A stretch of DNA of 64,000 nt from CAIKZZ01 sp036742455 (GCA_036742455.1 DAINQU010000003.1:62001-126000); one strand, 5' to 3'. Positions 1-8,753 are shown, counted from the stretch's first letter. The notes: generated by a model not told the origin, from the letters alone. Numbers and translations: made by a program.

Positions 1-1
1 A

Positions 2-1543
2 ACGTCGTGGTCTGCGGACGGGCGTGGTTTTTATTATTCCCGCTATCCCGCCCTTGAAAATGGCAAGGGCGGGGATGACTCGCGCCAAGTCAGCGTGTGG
101 TTTCACACGCTGAATACGCCGGAAGAGTCGGATCGTTTCGTCTATGCCGTGACAAACGACACAAACCGCAACCCCTATGCCACCGTCAGTGATGACGGGC
201 ATCAACTGGTCATCCACGTGTCGGATAGCTACGTGCAGAGTGGCGTTCTATTGATGGATCTCGATGACCCTGATGCGGACGCAACGCCCTTATTGAACGA
301 TTACGATGCCCGTTACGACTATCTCGGCAATGACGGGGATTGGTACTACTTTCTCACCACGCAAGCAGCAGCAAACGGCCGAATCATCGCGGTTGACCGC
401 CGCCATCCACAGAAATCCTCCTGGCGCACGGTAGTGCCCGAGCAGTCGGAAGCAATCGACGGCGTTCAATATGCCGCTCAGCACTTCGTCATTCGCTATC
501 TCAAGGATGCTCACAGCGTCGTTCGCGTGGCAGACCTCGACGGTCACCTGGAAAGTCTGCCGTTGCCCGGTTTGGGCGAAGTCGTCGGCTTTGACGGAGA
601 CCGTCACGCTGCCCACTTGTATTACGCCTACACGGACTACCTCACACCCCAGTCCATCTATCGCCTCGATCTGATGTCGATGCGTACGGAGCTGTTTCGT
701 GCGCCGCGTATGGAATTCGACGCAAAGGCGTACGTGACCGAGCAGGTGTTCTACACCTCAAAAGACGGCACGAAAGTGCCGATGTACATCACACACCGTC
801 GCGATATTCCGCGGGATGGAACGAGGCCGACGATGTTGTACGGCTACGGCGGTTTTAATTCCCCGCAATTGCCCGCCTTCAGCGTCCCCGTGGCCGTGTG
901 GCTCGAAAAAGGCGGTGTGTACGCGGTGGCTAATTTACGCGGTGGTTCGGAGTACGGCGAGGCTTGGCACGCGGCAGGCACGAAAACGCACAAGCAGAAT
1001 GTATTTGACGACTTCATTGCCGCAGCCGAATGGCTGCAGAAAAATGGCTGGACGAATCGCGACCGTCTCGTGATTCGCGGCCGTAGCAACGGCGGATTGC
1101 TGGTCGGTGCGACGTTAACTCAACGTCCGGACTTGTACGCGGCCGCTCTGCCCGCGGTCGGCGTCATGGACATGCTTCGGTACCACACGGCCAGTGCGAA
1201 CGCGCGTGGATGGTCCTCCGATTTCGGCCTGTCCGAAGATCCTGAAGAATTTAAGGCACTCTTAGCCTATTCCCCAGTACACAACGTTCATGCCGGTACG
1301 TGTTACCCGGCGACCCTCATCACCACGGCGGAACACGATGATCGCGTCGTGCCGTGGCACAGTTACAAGTTCGCCGCCGCTTTGCAATCGGCTCAATCAC
1401 CTCAGTGCAATCACCCCATATTGCTGCGCGTCGAAACTCGCGCCGGACACGGTAACGACCGCCCCGTGTGGATGCAGGTAGAGGACTATGCCGAACAATG
1501 GGCCTTTGCGGCCGCGGCCATGCAATTCGGAATCACGCCGTGA
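2..1543 (+). CDS. Prolyl oligopeptidase family serine peptidase (S9A), 5' end outside window
   Basis: This gene encodes the C-terminal half or more of a prolyl oligopeptidase, which cleaves short peptides after proline. The frame is open from base 2, so the GTG at 95 is internal and the true start lies upstream; 513 residues are visible. The first part is the end of the seven-bladed propeller, including WSADGRGFYYSRYP. The alpha/beta hydrolase domain follows, with the nucleophile in GRSNGGLL (Ser codon at 1085), the acid in DDRVVP and the histidine in RAGHG. All three catalytic parts are present. No signal peptide can be judged. Its stop overlaps the start of the next gene by 4 bases, so the two are probably co-transcribed. 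Confidence 0.93.
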   Translation, partial: TSWSADGRGFYYSRYPALENGKGGDDSRQVSVWFHTLNTPEESDRFVYAVTNDTNRNPYATVSDDGHQLVIHVSDSYVQSGVLLMDLDDPDADATPLLNDYDARYDYLGNDGDWYYFLTTQAAANGRIIAVDRRHPQKSSWRTVVPEQSEAIDGVQYAAQHFVIRYLKDAHSVVRVADLDGHLESLPLPGLGEVVGFDGDRHAAHLYYAYTDYLTPQSIYRLDLMSMRTELFRAPRMEFDAKAYVTEQVFYTSKDGTKVPMYITHRRDIPRDGTRPTMLYGYGGFNSPQLPAFSVPVAVWLEKGGVYAVANLRGGSEYGEAWHAAGTKTHKQNVFDDFIAAAEWLQKNGWTNRDRLVIRGRSNGGLLVGATLTQRPDLYAAALPAVGVMDMLRYHTASANARGWSSDFGLSEDPEEFKALLAYSPVHNVHAGTCYPATLITTAEHDDRVVPWHSYKFAAALQSAQSPQCNHPILLRVETRAGHGNDRPVWMQVEDYAEQWAFAAAAMQFGITP

Positions 1544-3750
1544 AGAAACCGACATACCTCGACCTGGTTCGCCAAAAGCGCGCCGCGCAGAATGAAAACT
1601 GGTCGCGCGGACCGTTGCCTGAACCGATCGATTTGCGAACCTGTCCGGACTTTGATCTCGGCACGTGGCGGGTTGAAGTCCAAGCCGCTCGCGTTGTGCG
1701 AGGTCCTCGCGTGCTGGAACTCGACGAACACGCATTACGCGCCGTCGTGCTTATCGCGCAGGCCGGCAGCACAGGCATTCGTCGGGATATTCTCTGCTTA
1801 CATCTCTACGGCCCGGTGCGCCCTGAAAATCACCCGACCAAATTACGGCGAATCACGAGCTTCCTCCGACGCGCCTTAGGCGACGACGGTTCCGTTCGGC
1901 TGGTCAACACGGCAAACGATGGCTATGCCTTCGAGACCGGCGCGCCCGTAGAGGGGCGTATGGCGCTCGACGCGTATGACCACGAGTCGCCGATGCGCGT
2001 GGAAACACTGCGCGTGAGCGCGTACCTCAAGCGCGGCCGACGTCGGGGGCTCGCACTGGGACTCGCGGCCGGGATGGTCATCGCCTTAGCGTTAGTACTC
2101 ATACTGCTGGTCGAGCGCCGCGAAGGTGTGCTCTACGGGCGGGTGGTGAAAACGATCGTCGTCGCGCAAGAAGCGGGGCGTCAGTTGTCACCGGGCTTCT
2201 CGCCGGACGGCACGCAGATCGTGTACGCCTGGCTCAAGCCGGACGGTACGCAGAAACTGTACATACGGCCCACCGGCGGCGGCGCGGCGCACGCTTTAAC
2301 CGAGGGCGCCGGCCGGGACGACAACCCAGTGTGGGCGCCTAAGGGCGAGACCATCGCGTTCACGCGTCGCACGAGCGACGGCTGTGCGGTCATGACCGTT
2401 TCATCCGCTGGCGGCACGCCGCAACGTCTCGCCGACTGCGACTTCCGCAGCGCCGGCCAGATGGCATGGGTCCGCGACGGCGGCGCCTTACTCGTGACCC
2501 ATCGCGGCGCGTGGGAGTCGCCGGGTCAGATCATTCTCTTGGGCGAGGGAAAGTCCGGCGGCGTCACCAACCCGTCGACAGGTATGCCCGGCGACTCCCA
2601 GCCGGCGCTCGCCACCAACGGTCGCCGACTGGCATTCGTTCGTACACGCGCGGCCGGCGCAGAAGACCTGCAAATCCTCGATTTGGATTCCAGCAAGCCC
2701 GTCCGAATGACCTACGATCTGTCGCCGATTAGCGGAACGGCGTGGGAACAAGGGGGGCACTCGATCGTGATTGCGTCCGCGCGACGCGGTCAGGACAGCC
2801 TGTGGCGCATCCGCATGGACGGCGCACCCGCCGAGCGTCTCGTCCCGTCGGTAGACCCGCAGCGACGCCCCGTGATGACCGATAACGGTCGATCGCTCGC
2901 CTTCGAACACTGGCACGTCACCACACGCTTTACCCGCTACGGTGCCGCGGCCGACGGCGAAGGCGCGGCCTATCGGCGCGGTGTGGCGCTCGAACGCAGC
3001 CTCACACTGGCGTCGGACGGTCACTTGGCCGCGTACATCTCGAATATCGGAGACCATGACGCCGTGTACGTCGCAACGGCGCCGGACGGCATCCCTCATC
3101 CCGTGAGTCGAGGCCGGTATGAGCAGATCGAGACGGCGCGCCTGTCGCCGGACGGTCGGCACATCGCCTTTACCGCGGTGACTCAAGGGCATCTCGACCT
3201 TTATCTCATTGACCTAACGGCGGCCACGGGCGAGACGAAGCTGGAAGGCGATGGCGAGAGCCGCGCTCCGACGTGGTCGCATGACAGTCGCACGTTGTAT
3301 TTTGCATCGACCCGCGCTGGCAAACGCTGGCAATTGTTCCGGCAAGTGATCGGGACCACCGTGGCGGAGCAGATCACCGCGGACGGCGGACTCGCCGCAC
3401 AGGAATCGACCGACGGCCAGTGGCTGTACTTCGTTCGACCCGATCGCCGCGGTCTCTGGCAGCGCAGTACCGCACCCGGCGGCGATGATCGATTCCTAGC
3501 CGGGGAACTCTCGCCGATCGACTGGCGTAATTTTGTGGTGTCCCAAGAGGCCGTCTGGTTTGTGGCGAGACCGGCCGGCGATCCGGTGATTGAGCGCTTT
3601 GTATTTGCGCAAGGTCGTGTCGAACCGGGTCCACTCGTCCCTGAATTGATGACGGAGTCGGGCCTCACCCTGCTGCCATCGGGCCGTGAGGTCGTGATCT
3701 CGGAACTGGCGGACGCTCAGGTCAATATCGACGTATCGACGCTCGAGTGA
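1540..3750 (+). CDS. CadC/ToxR-like membrane transcription regulator with TolB-like propeller
   Basis: This is a 736-residue one-component membrane regulator. Residues about 38-134 look like an OmpR-type winged helix (Trans_reg_C), expected to bind DNA in the cytoplasm. One membrane segment follows at about 170-190 (LALGLAAGMVIALALVLILL). The periplasmic part, about 530 residues, carries WD40-like/TolB repeats with the recurrent LSPDGRHIAFT and WAPKGETIAFT pattern. I chose the GTG at 1540 because it gives a 4-base GTGA overlap with the peptidase stop; a longer frame from 1468 would overlap it by 76 bases. The architecture is common in Xanthomonadales. The signal sensed and the target genes are unknown; the coupled peptidase is an obvious candidate partner. 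Confidence 0.85.
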   Translation: MKKPTYLDLVRQKRAAQNENWSRGPLPEPIDLRTCPDFDLGTWRVEVQAARVVRGPRVLELDEHALRAVVLIAQAGSTGIRRDILCLHLYGPVRPENHPTKLRRITSFLRRALGDDGSVRLVNTANDGYAFETGAPVEGRMALDAYDHESPMRVETLRVSAYLKRGRRRGLALGLAAGMVIALALVLILLVERREGVLYGRVVKTIVVAQEAGRQLSPGFSPDGTQIVYAWLKPDGTQKLYIRPTGGGAAHALTEGAGRDDNPVWAPKGETIAFTRRTSDGCAVMTVSSAGGTPQRLADCDFRSAGQMAWVRDGGALLVTHRGAWESPGQIILLGEGKSGGVTNPSTGMPGDSQPALATNGRRLAFVRTRAAGAEDLQILDLDSSKPVRMTYDLSPISGTAWEQGGHSIVIASARRGQDSLWRIRMDGAPAERLVPSVDPQRRPVMTDNGRSLAFEHWHVTTRFTRYGAAADGEGAAYRRGVALERSLTLASDGHLAAYISNIGDHDAVYVATAPDGIPHPVSRGRYEQIETARLSPDGRHIAFTAVTQGHLDLYLIDLTAATGETKLEGDGESRAPTWSHDSRTLYFASTRAGKRWQLFRQVIGTTVAEQITADGGLAAQESTDGQWLYFVRPDRRGLWQRSTAPGGDDRFLAGELSPIDWRNFVVSQEAVWFVARPAGDPVIERFVFAQGRVEPGPLVPELMTESGLTLLPSGREVVISELADAQVNIDVSTLE

Positions 3751-4430
3751 GTCCGGCTCCAGCGCCCGGTCGCGCCGGGCGCTGGTATTTCAACCGGCGC
3801 ATACCAGGGTAAGCCGCTGCGGCGTAATTCACTGCAGTGGCGTGACGCCGCCTCCGGGGTTAGCAGCAAGAAGTCGGCGCCTGCGTCGCGCGCACGTAAG
3901 GCTTGTCCTGCGTCCGTGAGCCACACACCCACCATTTGCGCCGGCGTCGTCGCGCCTTGCACCGACTCCACACCCTCGTAGACGATGGCGTCCGCGGTGA
4001 GTGACGCGAGAACGAGCGGTGAGCCGAGCCGCAGCGCCGTCACTATCGGCCGATCCGCCTCTAAGATATCGACATCGTGCAGACGCGTGAGCGGATGCCA
4101 CGCGAGCGCTTGACCTTCCCTGCCCGTCGGCACCCCCGCATAACGATGAATCCGATACGCGGCAATACGCACGGCCCGCGGCGCGCCAGGGTACTGAAAC
4201 GTGACCGCGTGAAACGGCTCGCAATGCGCTTCTAAAACGTCGACACCGATTTCTTCGGCCAGCTCACGGACGAGCGCCGCCGTCTCTGTTTCGCCTGCGT
4301 CTACTTTGCCGCCCGGAAATTCCCAGCGCCCGGCCATCGCCTTGCCCGGAGGACGTGCTGCGAGCAGTACCTGACCTTGCGCATCGATGAGTAATCCGGC
4401 GACGACGGGGATCGCTGGCAATTCGGTCAT
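3717..4430 (-). CDS. mutT: MutT-type Nudix hydrolase with a shortened TenI/ThiE-like tail
   Basis: MutT hydrolyses 8-oxo-dGTP so that oxidised guanine is not built into DNA. The protein is 237 residues. The Nudix box is clear (GGKVDAGETETAALVRELAEE region, residues about 37-59), and the fold ends near residue 130. The rest (GVWLTDAGQALRARDAGADF and neighbours) resembles the thiamine-phosphate-synthase-like domain found fused to MutT in many gammaproteobacteria, but it is much shorter than usual. The start at 4430 has AAGGAG 7 bases upstream; the longer frame to 4451 lacks one. The last 34 bases overlap the end of the convergent regulator gene. A mutT close to secA is also the E. coli arrangement. 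Confidence 0.88.
   Translation of the reverse strand: MTELPAIPVVAGLLIDAQGQVLLAARPPGKAMAGRWEFPGGKVDAGETETAALVRELAEEIGVDVLEAHCEPFHAVTFQYPGAPRAVRIAAYRIHRYAGVPTGREGQALAWHPLTRLHDVDILEADRPIVTALRLGSPLVLASLTADAIVYEGVESVQGATTPAQMVGVWLTDAGQALRARDAGADFLLLTPEAASRHCSELRRSGLPWYAPVEIPAPGATGRWSRTHSSVDTSILT
3759..3785. terminator. Perfect hairpin without U-tract between convergent genes
   Basis: An 11-bp perfect stem (3759-3769 with 3775-3785, loop TCGCG) begins 8 bases after the regulator's stop codon. No run of T follows on either strand. Its position suggests a bidirectional terminator, yet the mutT frame reads through it. Confidence 0.5.
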
Positions 4431-4460
4431 GGTGATACTCCTTGAGCCCAACGGGTACGC

Positions 4461-4479
4461 GCCGTTTCGACGGCTTTTT
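4461..4479 (+). terminator. Short intrinsic terminator on the plus strand
   Basis: GCCGT, a TTCG tetraloop, ACGGC and then five T residues form a compact rho-independent terminator readable only on the plus strand. Both flanking genes (mutT, cobQ) are on the minus strand, so it would stop transcripts entering antisense from the regulator gene. Confidence 0.5.
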
Positions 4480-4484
4480 CGTTT

Positions 4485-5936
4485 TCAATCATCGACCAAC
4501 CGATCCAAAAAGCCTGGCTGGAATCCGCGGGATACGACGCCCGCCAGACGATCAAACGCCGCGTCGAGCGGCACCGCAGACTGCCCAAACAGGGCCTTCA
4601 GGACCGCTGGGGATTCGAAGACCCCGTGCAGATACAGTCCCAAAACGCTGCCGCGTTGCCAACCGATCGGCACACCATTCTCGCCAAAAACCACACCACG
4701 CGCCGCGGCTGAACCGTAGGTCGCGCCCACGTGTATTTCATAGCCCTCGAGGGCAAGGCCGTTCAACGGAGACCAAGGTCCTTCCAGGCCCGACAACGTC
4801 GCCGTCGTGCGCGACAGGCGCTTAGAGGACTGGAAGACCGTCGTCGTGGCCAGTAGCCCCAGTCCATCGACAATTGCCGACCCCTCACCCTCCAGGCCGT
4901 CAGGATCGTCGAGGCGTTCGCCGAGAATCTGAAGGCCGCCGCAGATGCCGAGCACCGCCCCGCCGCATTGCGCATAGTGTGTCACTGCCGACGCCATGCC
5001 CGTCTGCCGGAGCCACGCGAGGTCGACTCGCGTCTGTTTGGAGCCGGGCAACACCACCCAATCCGCCGCGGCGAGCGCACTCGGCTCCCGAGCGTACTGA
5101 ACCGCGATACCGGCCGCAGTAAGGCTCTCAAACTCATCCAAATTACTGGCGGCGGGGCCCGCAACCACGACCACCCGAGGGCCTTGTCGGTCGCGCCGAC
5201 TCGCCGGCAACGCATCCTCTTCGGGTAGACCGTGCTCATGCACATAGGGCACCACCGCGACCGTCGCAACGCCGGTCGCCGATTCCAAATCCTCGGGGGC
5301 CGGTGCAAGCAAAGACGGGTCACCGCGGAATCGATTCAGAACGAACCCGGCGAGTTGCGCCCTGACATCCGCCGGCATCAGCGCATACGTACCGTACAGA
5401 TGCGCAAACGATCCGCCTCGATCGATATCGCTCACCAGCAGACACTGCGCTTGCGACCATCGGGCCGCACCGAGGTTCACGTAATCCTGCTCAGCCAGGT
5501 TCGTCTCGGCGGGCGAACCCGCCCCCTCAATCACGATTAGTTCGTTTTCCGAGGCCAGCGCATGAAACGCCTCCTGCGCGACGAGCGCAAGCGCATGGCT
5601 GCGCTCGCGCCAACCCATGGCAGACAAGGCCGGGTCGACCTGACCGAGCAGCACGACTTGGCTGCGCGTGTCGGCCTCGGGCTTCAGCAGTACGGGATTC
5701 ATCCGCACCTCTGGCCGTGCGCGGGCTGCGAGGGCTTGAAAGTATTGGGCACTACCGATTTCGCCCATCACACCGTCAGCGCCACACACCACTCGTGCGT
5801 GGTTGCTCATGTTCTGCGCCTTAAACGGCGCTACGCGCACACCGCGCTGCGCGTAATAGCGGCACAGAGCGGTCGCTAACCAACTCTTACCCGCACCGCT
5901 CGTACAACCGAGCACCATGATGGCGCGCGCGCTCAT
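4485..5936 (-). CDS. cobQ: Cobyric acid synthase (glutamine-hydrolysing)
   Basis: CobQ/CbiP amidates the b, d, e and g side chains of adenosyl-cobyrinic a,c-diamide using glutamine and ATP, a late step of cobalamin synthesis. The 483 residues match the family's usual length. The N-terminal half is a dethiobiotin-synthetase-like ATPase domain with a P-loop (GCTSGAGKS, residues 10-18). The C-terminal half is a class I glutamine amidotransferase with Cys332 in GICGGLQILG and a late histidine in YLHGVFE. LPGSKQTRVDLAWL is a family hallmark. No other cobalamin gene lies in the window. It reads away from the GNAT gene, and its start codon lies inside an inverted repeat. Confidence 0.93.
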   Translation of the reverse strand: MSARAIMVLGCTSGAGKSWLATALCRYYAQRGVRVAPFKAQNMSNHARVVCGADGVMGEIGSAQYFQALAARARPEVRMNPVLLKPEADTRSQVVLLGQVDPALSAMGWRERSHALALVAQEAFHALASENELIVIEGAGSPAETNLAEQDYVNLGAARWSQAQCLLVSDIDRGGSFAHLYGTYALMPADVRAQLAGFVLNRFRGDPSLLAPAPEDLESATGVATVAVVPYVHEHGLPEEDALPASRRDRQGPRVVVVAGPAASNLDEFESLTAAGIAVQYAREPSALAAADWVVLPGSKQTRVDLAWLRQTGMASAVTHYAQCGGAVLGICGGLQILGERLDDPDGLEGEGSAIVDGLGLLATTTVFQSSKRLSRTTATLSGLEGPWSPLNGLALEGYEIHVGATYGSAAARGVVFGENGVPIGWQRGSVLGLYLHGVFESPAVLKALFGQSAVPLDAAFDRLAGVVSRGFQPGFLDRLVDD

Positions 5937-5951
5937 GAGACGTTCTCATGA
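5933..5951. repeat. Inverted repeat over the cobQ start codon
   Basis: TCATGAGA and TCTCATGA flank a 3-base spacer, giving a perfect 8-bp dyad between the divergent cobQ and GNAT genes. It includes the cobQ ATG (5936-5934). It could be an operator or an mRNA hairpin masking the start, or chance. Confidence 0.4.
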
Positions 5952-6052
5952 ATCGACAGCCTGCGAGTCGTCCAGTAGTCTTTAGTGTTCATGCGCGCAT
6001 CTTTGCGCGCTCTCGCGAGACTCACAAGCGGCACAACTCAAGGAGTCGCCTC

Positions 6053-6493
6053 ATGCACATTCGTCCGATGGTCGCCACCGATCGCCTAGGCTGGGATCCG
6101 CTTTGGCAGGGATATCTGACGTTCTATAAGGCATCGGTGGACGCGGCCACCACGGACGTGACCTTCCAACGCCTCACCTCGGGATCCGAGCCCATGGGTG
6201 CATTTCTAGCCATCGACGACTCGGGGACACCCGTCGGCATGGTGCACTGGATCCTGCATCGCTCGTGCTGGACACAGGGCGATTATTGCTACTTACAGGA
6301 CCTCTTTGTGACACCCGAACTGCGCGGCCAGGGGATAGGTCGGCTCCTCATCGACGCCGTCTATGCGCGTTCTGCGCAGGCCGGCGCAAATCGCGTGTGG
6401 TGGCTGACGCACGAAACCAATACCGATGCGATGCATCTGTACGACAAAGTCGCGACACGATCCGGGTTTGTCCAATATCGGAAGATGCTCTAA
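6053..6493 (+). CDS. GNAT family N-acetyltransferase
   Basis: This 146-residue protein is a single GNAT domain that would move an acetyl group from acetyl-CoA to an amine. Motif A is clear (LQDLFVTPELRGQGIGRLLI, about residues 81-100), with RGQGIG as the pyrophosphate-binding loop. The C-terminal part has the usual asparagine and tyrosine (ETNTDAMHLYDK) seen in amine and polyamine acetyltransferases. The start at 6053 is chosen because AAGGAG sits 8 bases upstream; the frame extends to an ATG at 5948, but the extra N-terminal part is arginine-rich and unlike the family. The substrate cannot be read from the sequence. Confidence 0.88.
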   Translation: MHIRPMVATDRLGWDPLWQGYLTFYKASVDAATTDVTFQRLTSGSEPMGAFLAIDDSGTPVGMVHWILHRSCWTQGDYCYLQDLFVTPELRGQGIGRLLIDAVYARSAQAGANRVWWLTHETNTDAMHLYDKVATRSGFVQYRKML

Positions 6494-6507
6494 CGCATCA
6501 CGGTCCA

Positions 6508-6539
6508 CGTCCGGTGGGCGACCATACGCCCACCGGACG
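6508..6539. terminator. Long perfect hairpin between convergent genes
   Basis: A 13-bp perfect stem (6508-6520 with 6527-6539, loop ACCATA) fills the 57-base gap between the GNAT and lipoprotein stop codons. No U-tract follows on either strand. A bidirectional terminator is the likely role. Confidence 0.55.
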
Positions 6540-6550
6540 GATCGATCGGA

Positions 6551-8497
6551 TCAGTTCGTCGGGTGCGTCCCCGTAAAGTACGTGATCGCATACGCTTTCA
6601 ACGTACCGTCCGCCTGAGGGATGGCGCTGACCCGCACCGGGGTATTCAGTGCGAGGGCAGACGTCACAGCCGCCAAGCCGGACGCCGTGGATACGTCCTG
6701 AACCGTCACACTGATATCGTCGTGCGAGCGCTGCACCGCATAAACCAGCGTGGCGGATCCTGGCGCCGTATCAAACGTAACAGTGACGGGAACCACGCCC
6801 CCCGGAGCCGAGATCGCGAATTGGTTGGCGGCGATCGTACTCGAGACCAGCGCCGTGGGAACGTTGGTTGGCGTCAAATCCACCCAAGGCGCGGACCATC
6901 CCGACGGATTGCTCGGATCCCCCCATACGGCGTGCGTCTCACCGTGCGCGTACAGCGGACCCCAAATCCCGCCAAATCCCACACTCCCACCGGTCGCCTG
7001 CACGAACTGCGCGATCGGATCGACCGCCGTGGTCGTGGCGGTGGCCGCCTGTGTCGAAACGACCTCCGTCGGATACGCAAAGTTCCAATACGAGAACCCG
7101 CTCACCGGGGCACCGTTGACCGTCACATCCGTCGTCGTGGTCGACGCGATGTACGGCAAGGTCACCCGATAACTGTCTGGTGCATGGCGATAATTCGCCA
7201 CAATATCGAATTGTGTCGTTGCCGAATTAGCGATACGGCCGCTGAAACCCGCTGACTCAATCTCGACGATGCGCGCCAGCATGGCGGTCGTCGTATCCAC
7301 CGTGACATGCACTTTGAATCCACGATGCACGTTGGCCAGGAACGCCGGACCCGTTCCGATGTCGCTGGTCTGGTTCGGCAAGGTGAACGTCGTCGCGGCG
7401 TCGACGGTCAAGGTAACGGGCGTACCATCCTCGCTCGTCACCGTGAGCGTGCCGGCATTGGGATCAGCACGCAGCACATGACCTTCTGGACTGCGCCAGA
7501 TGGTCGCAAAATTAGCCGATGCGAAAATACGCGTCGCGACGAGAGATCCGTCCGGCTGATAACGCGCCTCAACTCGCAACTGCTTGCCGGTCACGTTGCC
7601 GCCGATCGCCGCAAAGTCGGTGACCGTTGTCGGAGTGTTCGAGGTGTCCAGATCGTAATAGAGCGTACCGTGTGCCGCGTCCGCCAGAACCGTTGACGTC
7701 GTCCCGACGCTCACCGCCGTCTCCGGGGATGTGACCGGAAGCGTCGGTAGCTCTCGGTTAACCACAAGGCTGGTGTTATCGGTAGAAATGCTCGCGGCCG
7801 TTCCATACAAATGGCGCAATACGATATCGGTTACCTTCGCCACGGGGTGCGGATAGACCGTCCCACCTTGAAACGTGACGGTATAAATCGTCGAACCACC
7901 GGTTACCGCGTGCGTAATCACAAAGGCCGGATGCCCGAGATTAAAGTCGAGTTGAATTGGATTCGACTGCGCCGATGAGACTGTGACCGCGTGCTTAAAC
8001 GCGACGGGAAAGCTGACCGTCATTGATCCAACGGCACCGGTCGCTCCGTTGATGACCGTCTGATTCGCAGGAATCACCGTCCCTGGGGTGCCGACAAAGC
8101 CCGGTTCCGGGTCTTGCGCGATCGTAAGCACGACATCGCCCGGATTGGCCGCGAGCGTCACGGTCGCGCCGGTATAGGTTCCTGCGGGAATGGCACTCGA
8201 CAATTGGTCAGCGACTTGGTCGAGTTGTGCGAGGTTCATGAGTGCAGGGGTCGTCGGCTGATACACCGTGACGCTGCTGCCATCACTCGCGGTCAGCGCA
8301 ATGGAGAGCACTTTGACGGCGACGGATCCCCAGTTCTCTGACGGTGCATCACGTATCAGCAAGGGTGTCTGGTGAATGATTCCCGAACTGATCGGTGGTG
8401 GCGTATTGGCTGATCCACCACCTCCACCGCAGCCAACCAGGCTCACCGTCAATGCGGTGAGGACACTCGTTTGTATAAAGCGCGAAAGTACAGACAT
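6551..8497 (-). CDS. DUF4382/DUF5666-type lipoprotein
   Basis: This is a 648-residue predicted lipoprotein. The signal peptide ends in the lipobox LVGC (Cys23), followed by a run of glycines and no Asp at +2, which fits the outer membrane. Residues about 42-215 resemble DUF4382 (LLIRDAPSENWGSVAVKVLSI, with a carbohydrate-binding-like beta fold). Later repeats such as GKQLRVEARYQPDGSLVATR and NTPVRVSAIPQADGTLKAYA resemble DUF5666 beta-barrel units. The start has TAGGAG 7 bases upstream. It is flanked by the secA terminator and a hairpin, so it is probably a single-gene transcript. Its function is unknown; a surface or periplasmic binding role is an inference from the fold. Confidence 0.82.
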   Translation of the reverse strand: MSVLSRFIQTSVLTALTVSLVGCGGGGGSANTPPPISSGIIHQTPLLIRDAPSENWGSVAVKVLSIALTASDGSSVTVYQPTTPALMNLAQLDQVADQLSSAIPAGTYTGATVTLAANPGDVVLTIAQDPEPGFVGTPGTVIPANQTVINGATGAVGSMTVSFPVAFKHAVTVSSAQSNPIQLDFNLGHPAFVITHAVTGGSTIYTVTFQGGTVYPHPVAKVTDIVLRHLYGTAASISTDNTSLVVNRELPTLPVTSPETAVSVGTTSTVLADAAHGTLYYDLDTSNTPTTVTDFAAIGGNVTGKQLRVEARYQPDGSLVATRIFASANFATIWRSPEGHVLRADPNAGTLTVTSEDGTPVTLTVDAATTFTLPNQTSDIGTGPAFLANVHRGFKVHVTVDTTTAMLARIVEIESAGFSGRIANSATTQFDIVANYRHAPDSYRVTLPYIASTTTTDVTVNGAPVSGFSYWNFAYPTEVVSTQAATATTTAVDPIAQFVQATGGSVGFGGIWGPLYAHGETHAVWGDPSNPSGWSAPWVDLTPTNVPTALVSSTIAANQFAISAPGGVVPVTVTFDTAPGSATLVYAVQRSHDDISVTVQDVSTASGLAAVTSALALNTPVRVSAIPQADGTLKAYAITYFTGTHPTN

Positions 8498-8610
8498 GAG
8501 TTTCTCCTACGGCGTTCAGGATGCCGTTCTCAGTGCGACGACCTAAACTAACGACGCACCTTTGCGTCGGTGGACTACTCAAATGTCGCCGATTCGAGAC
8601 TGACGCGTGA

Positions 8611-8644
8611 ATTGCGAAACAGTTCACACCGGTCGTTTCGCAAT
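8611..8644. promoter_or_regulatory. 10-bp dyad upstream of the lipoprotein gene
   Basis: ATTGCGAAAC (8611-8620) and its exact reverse complement GTTTCGCAAT (8635-8644) are separated by 14 bases. The arm centres are 24 bases apart, about two helical turns, which suits a dimeric regulator. It lies 113-147 bases upstream of the DUF4382 gene and downstream of the secA terminator. Confidence 0.5.
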
Positions 8645-8695
8645 CGAACATAAGCAGAGCGCTTTTGACATAGCCGAACTCTCTGCCGAACGCGC

Positions 8696-8731
8696 AAAAA
8701 AAAGCCCCGCCCAGCGACCTGGACGAGGCTT
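8696..8731 (-). terminator. Rho-independent terminator of secA
   Basis: On the minus strand an 11-bp stem (8731-8721 with 8712-8702, two G-U pairs, 8-base loop) is followed by a run of T to 8696. It starts 22 bases after the secA stop. This is the clearest U-tract terminator in the window. Confidence 0.85.
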
Positions 8732-8753
8732 CTTGCTAGCGTGCAAGGATGAA

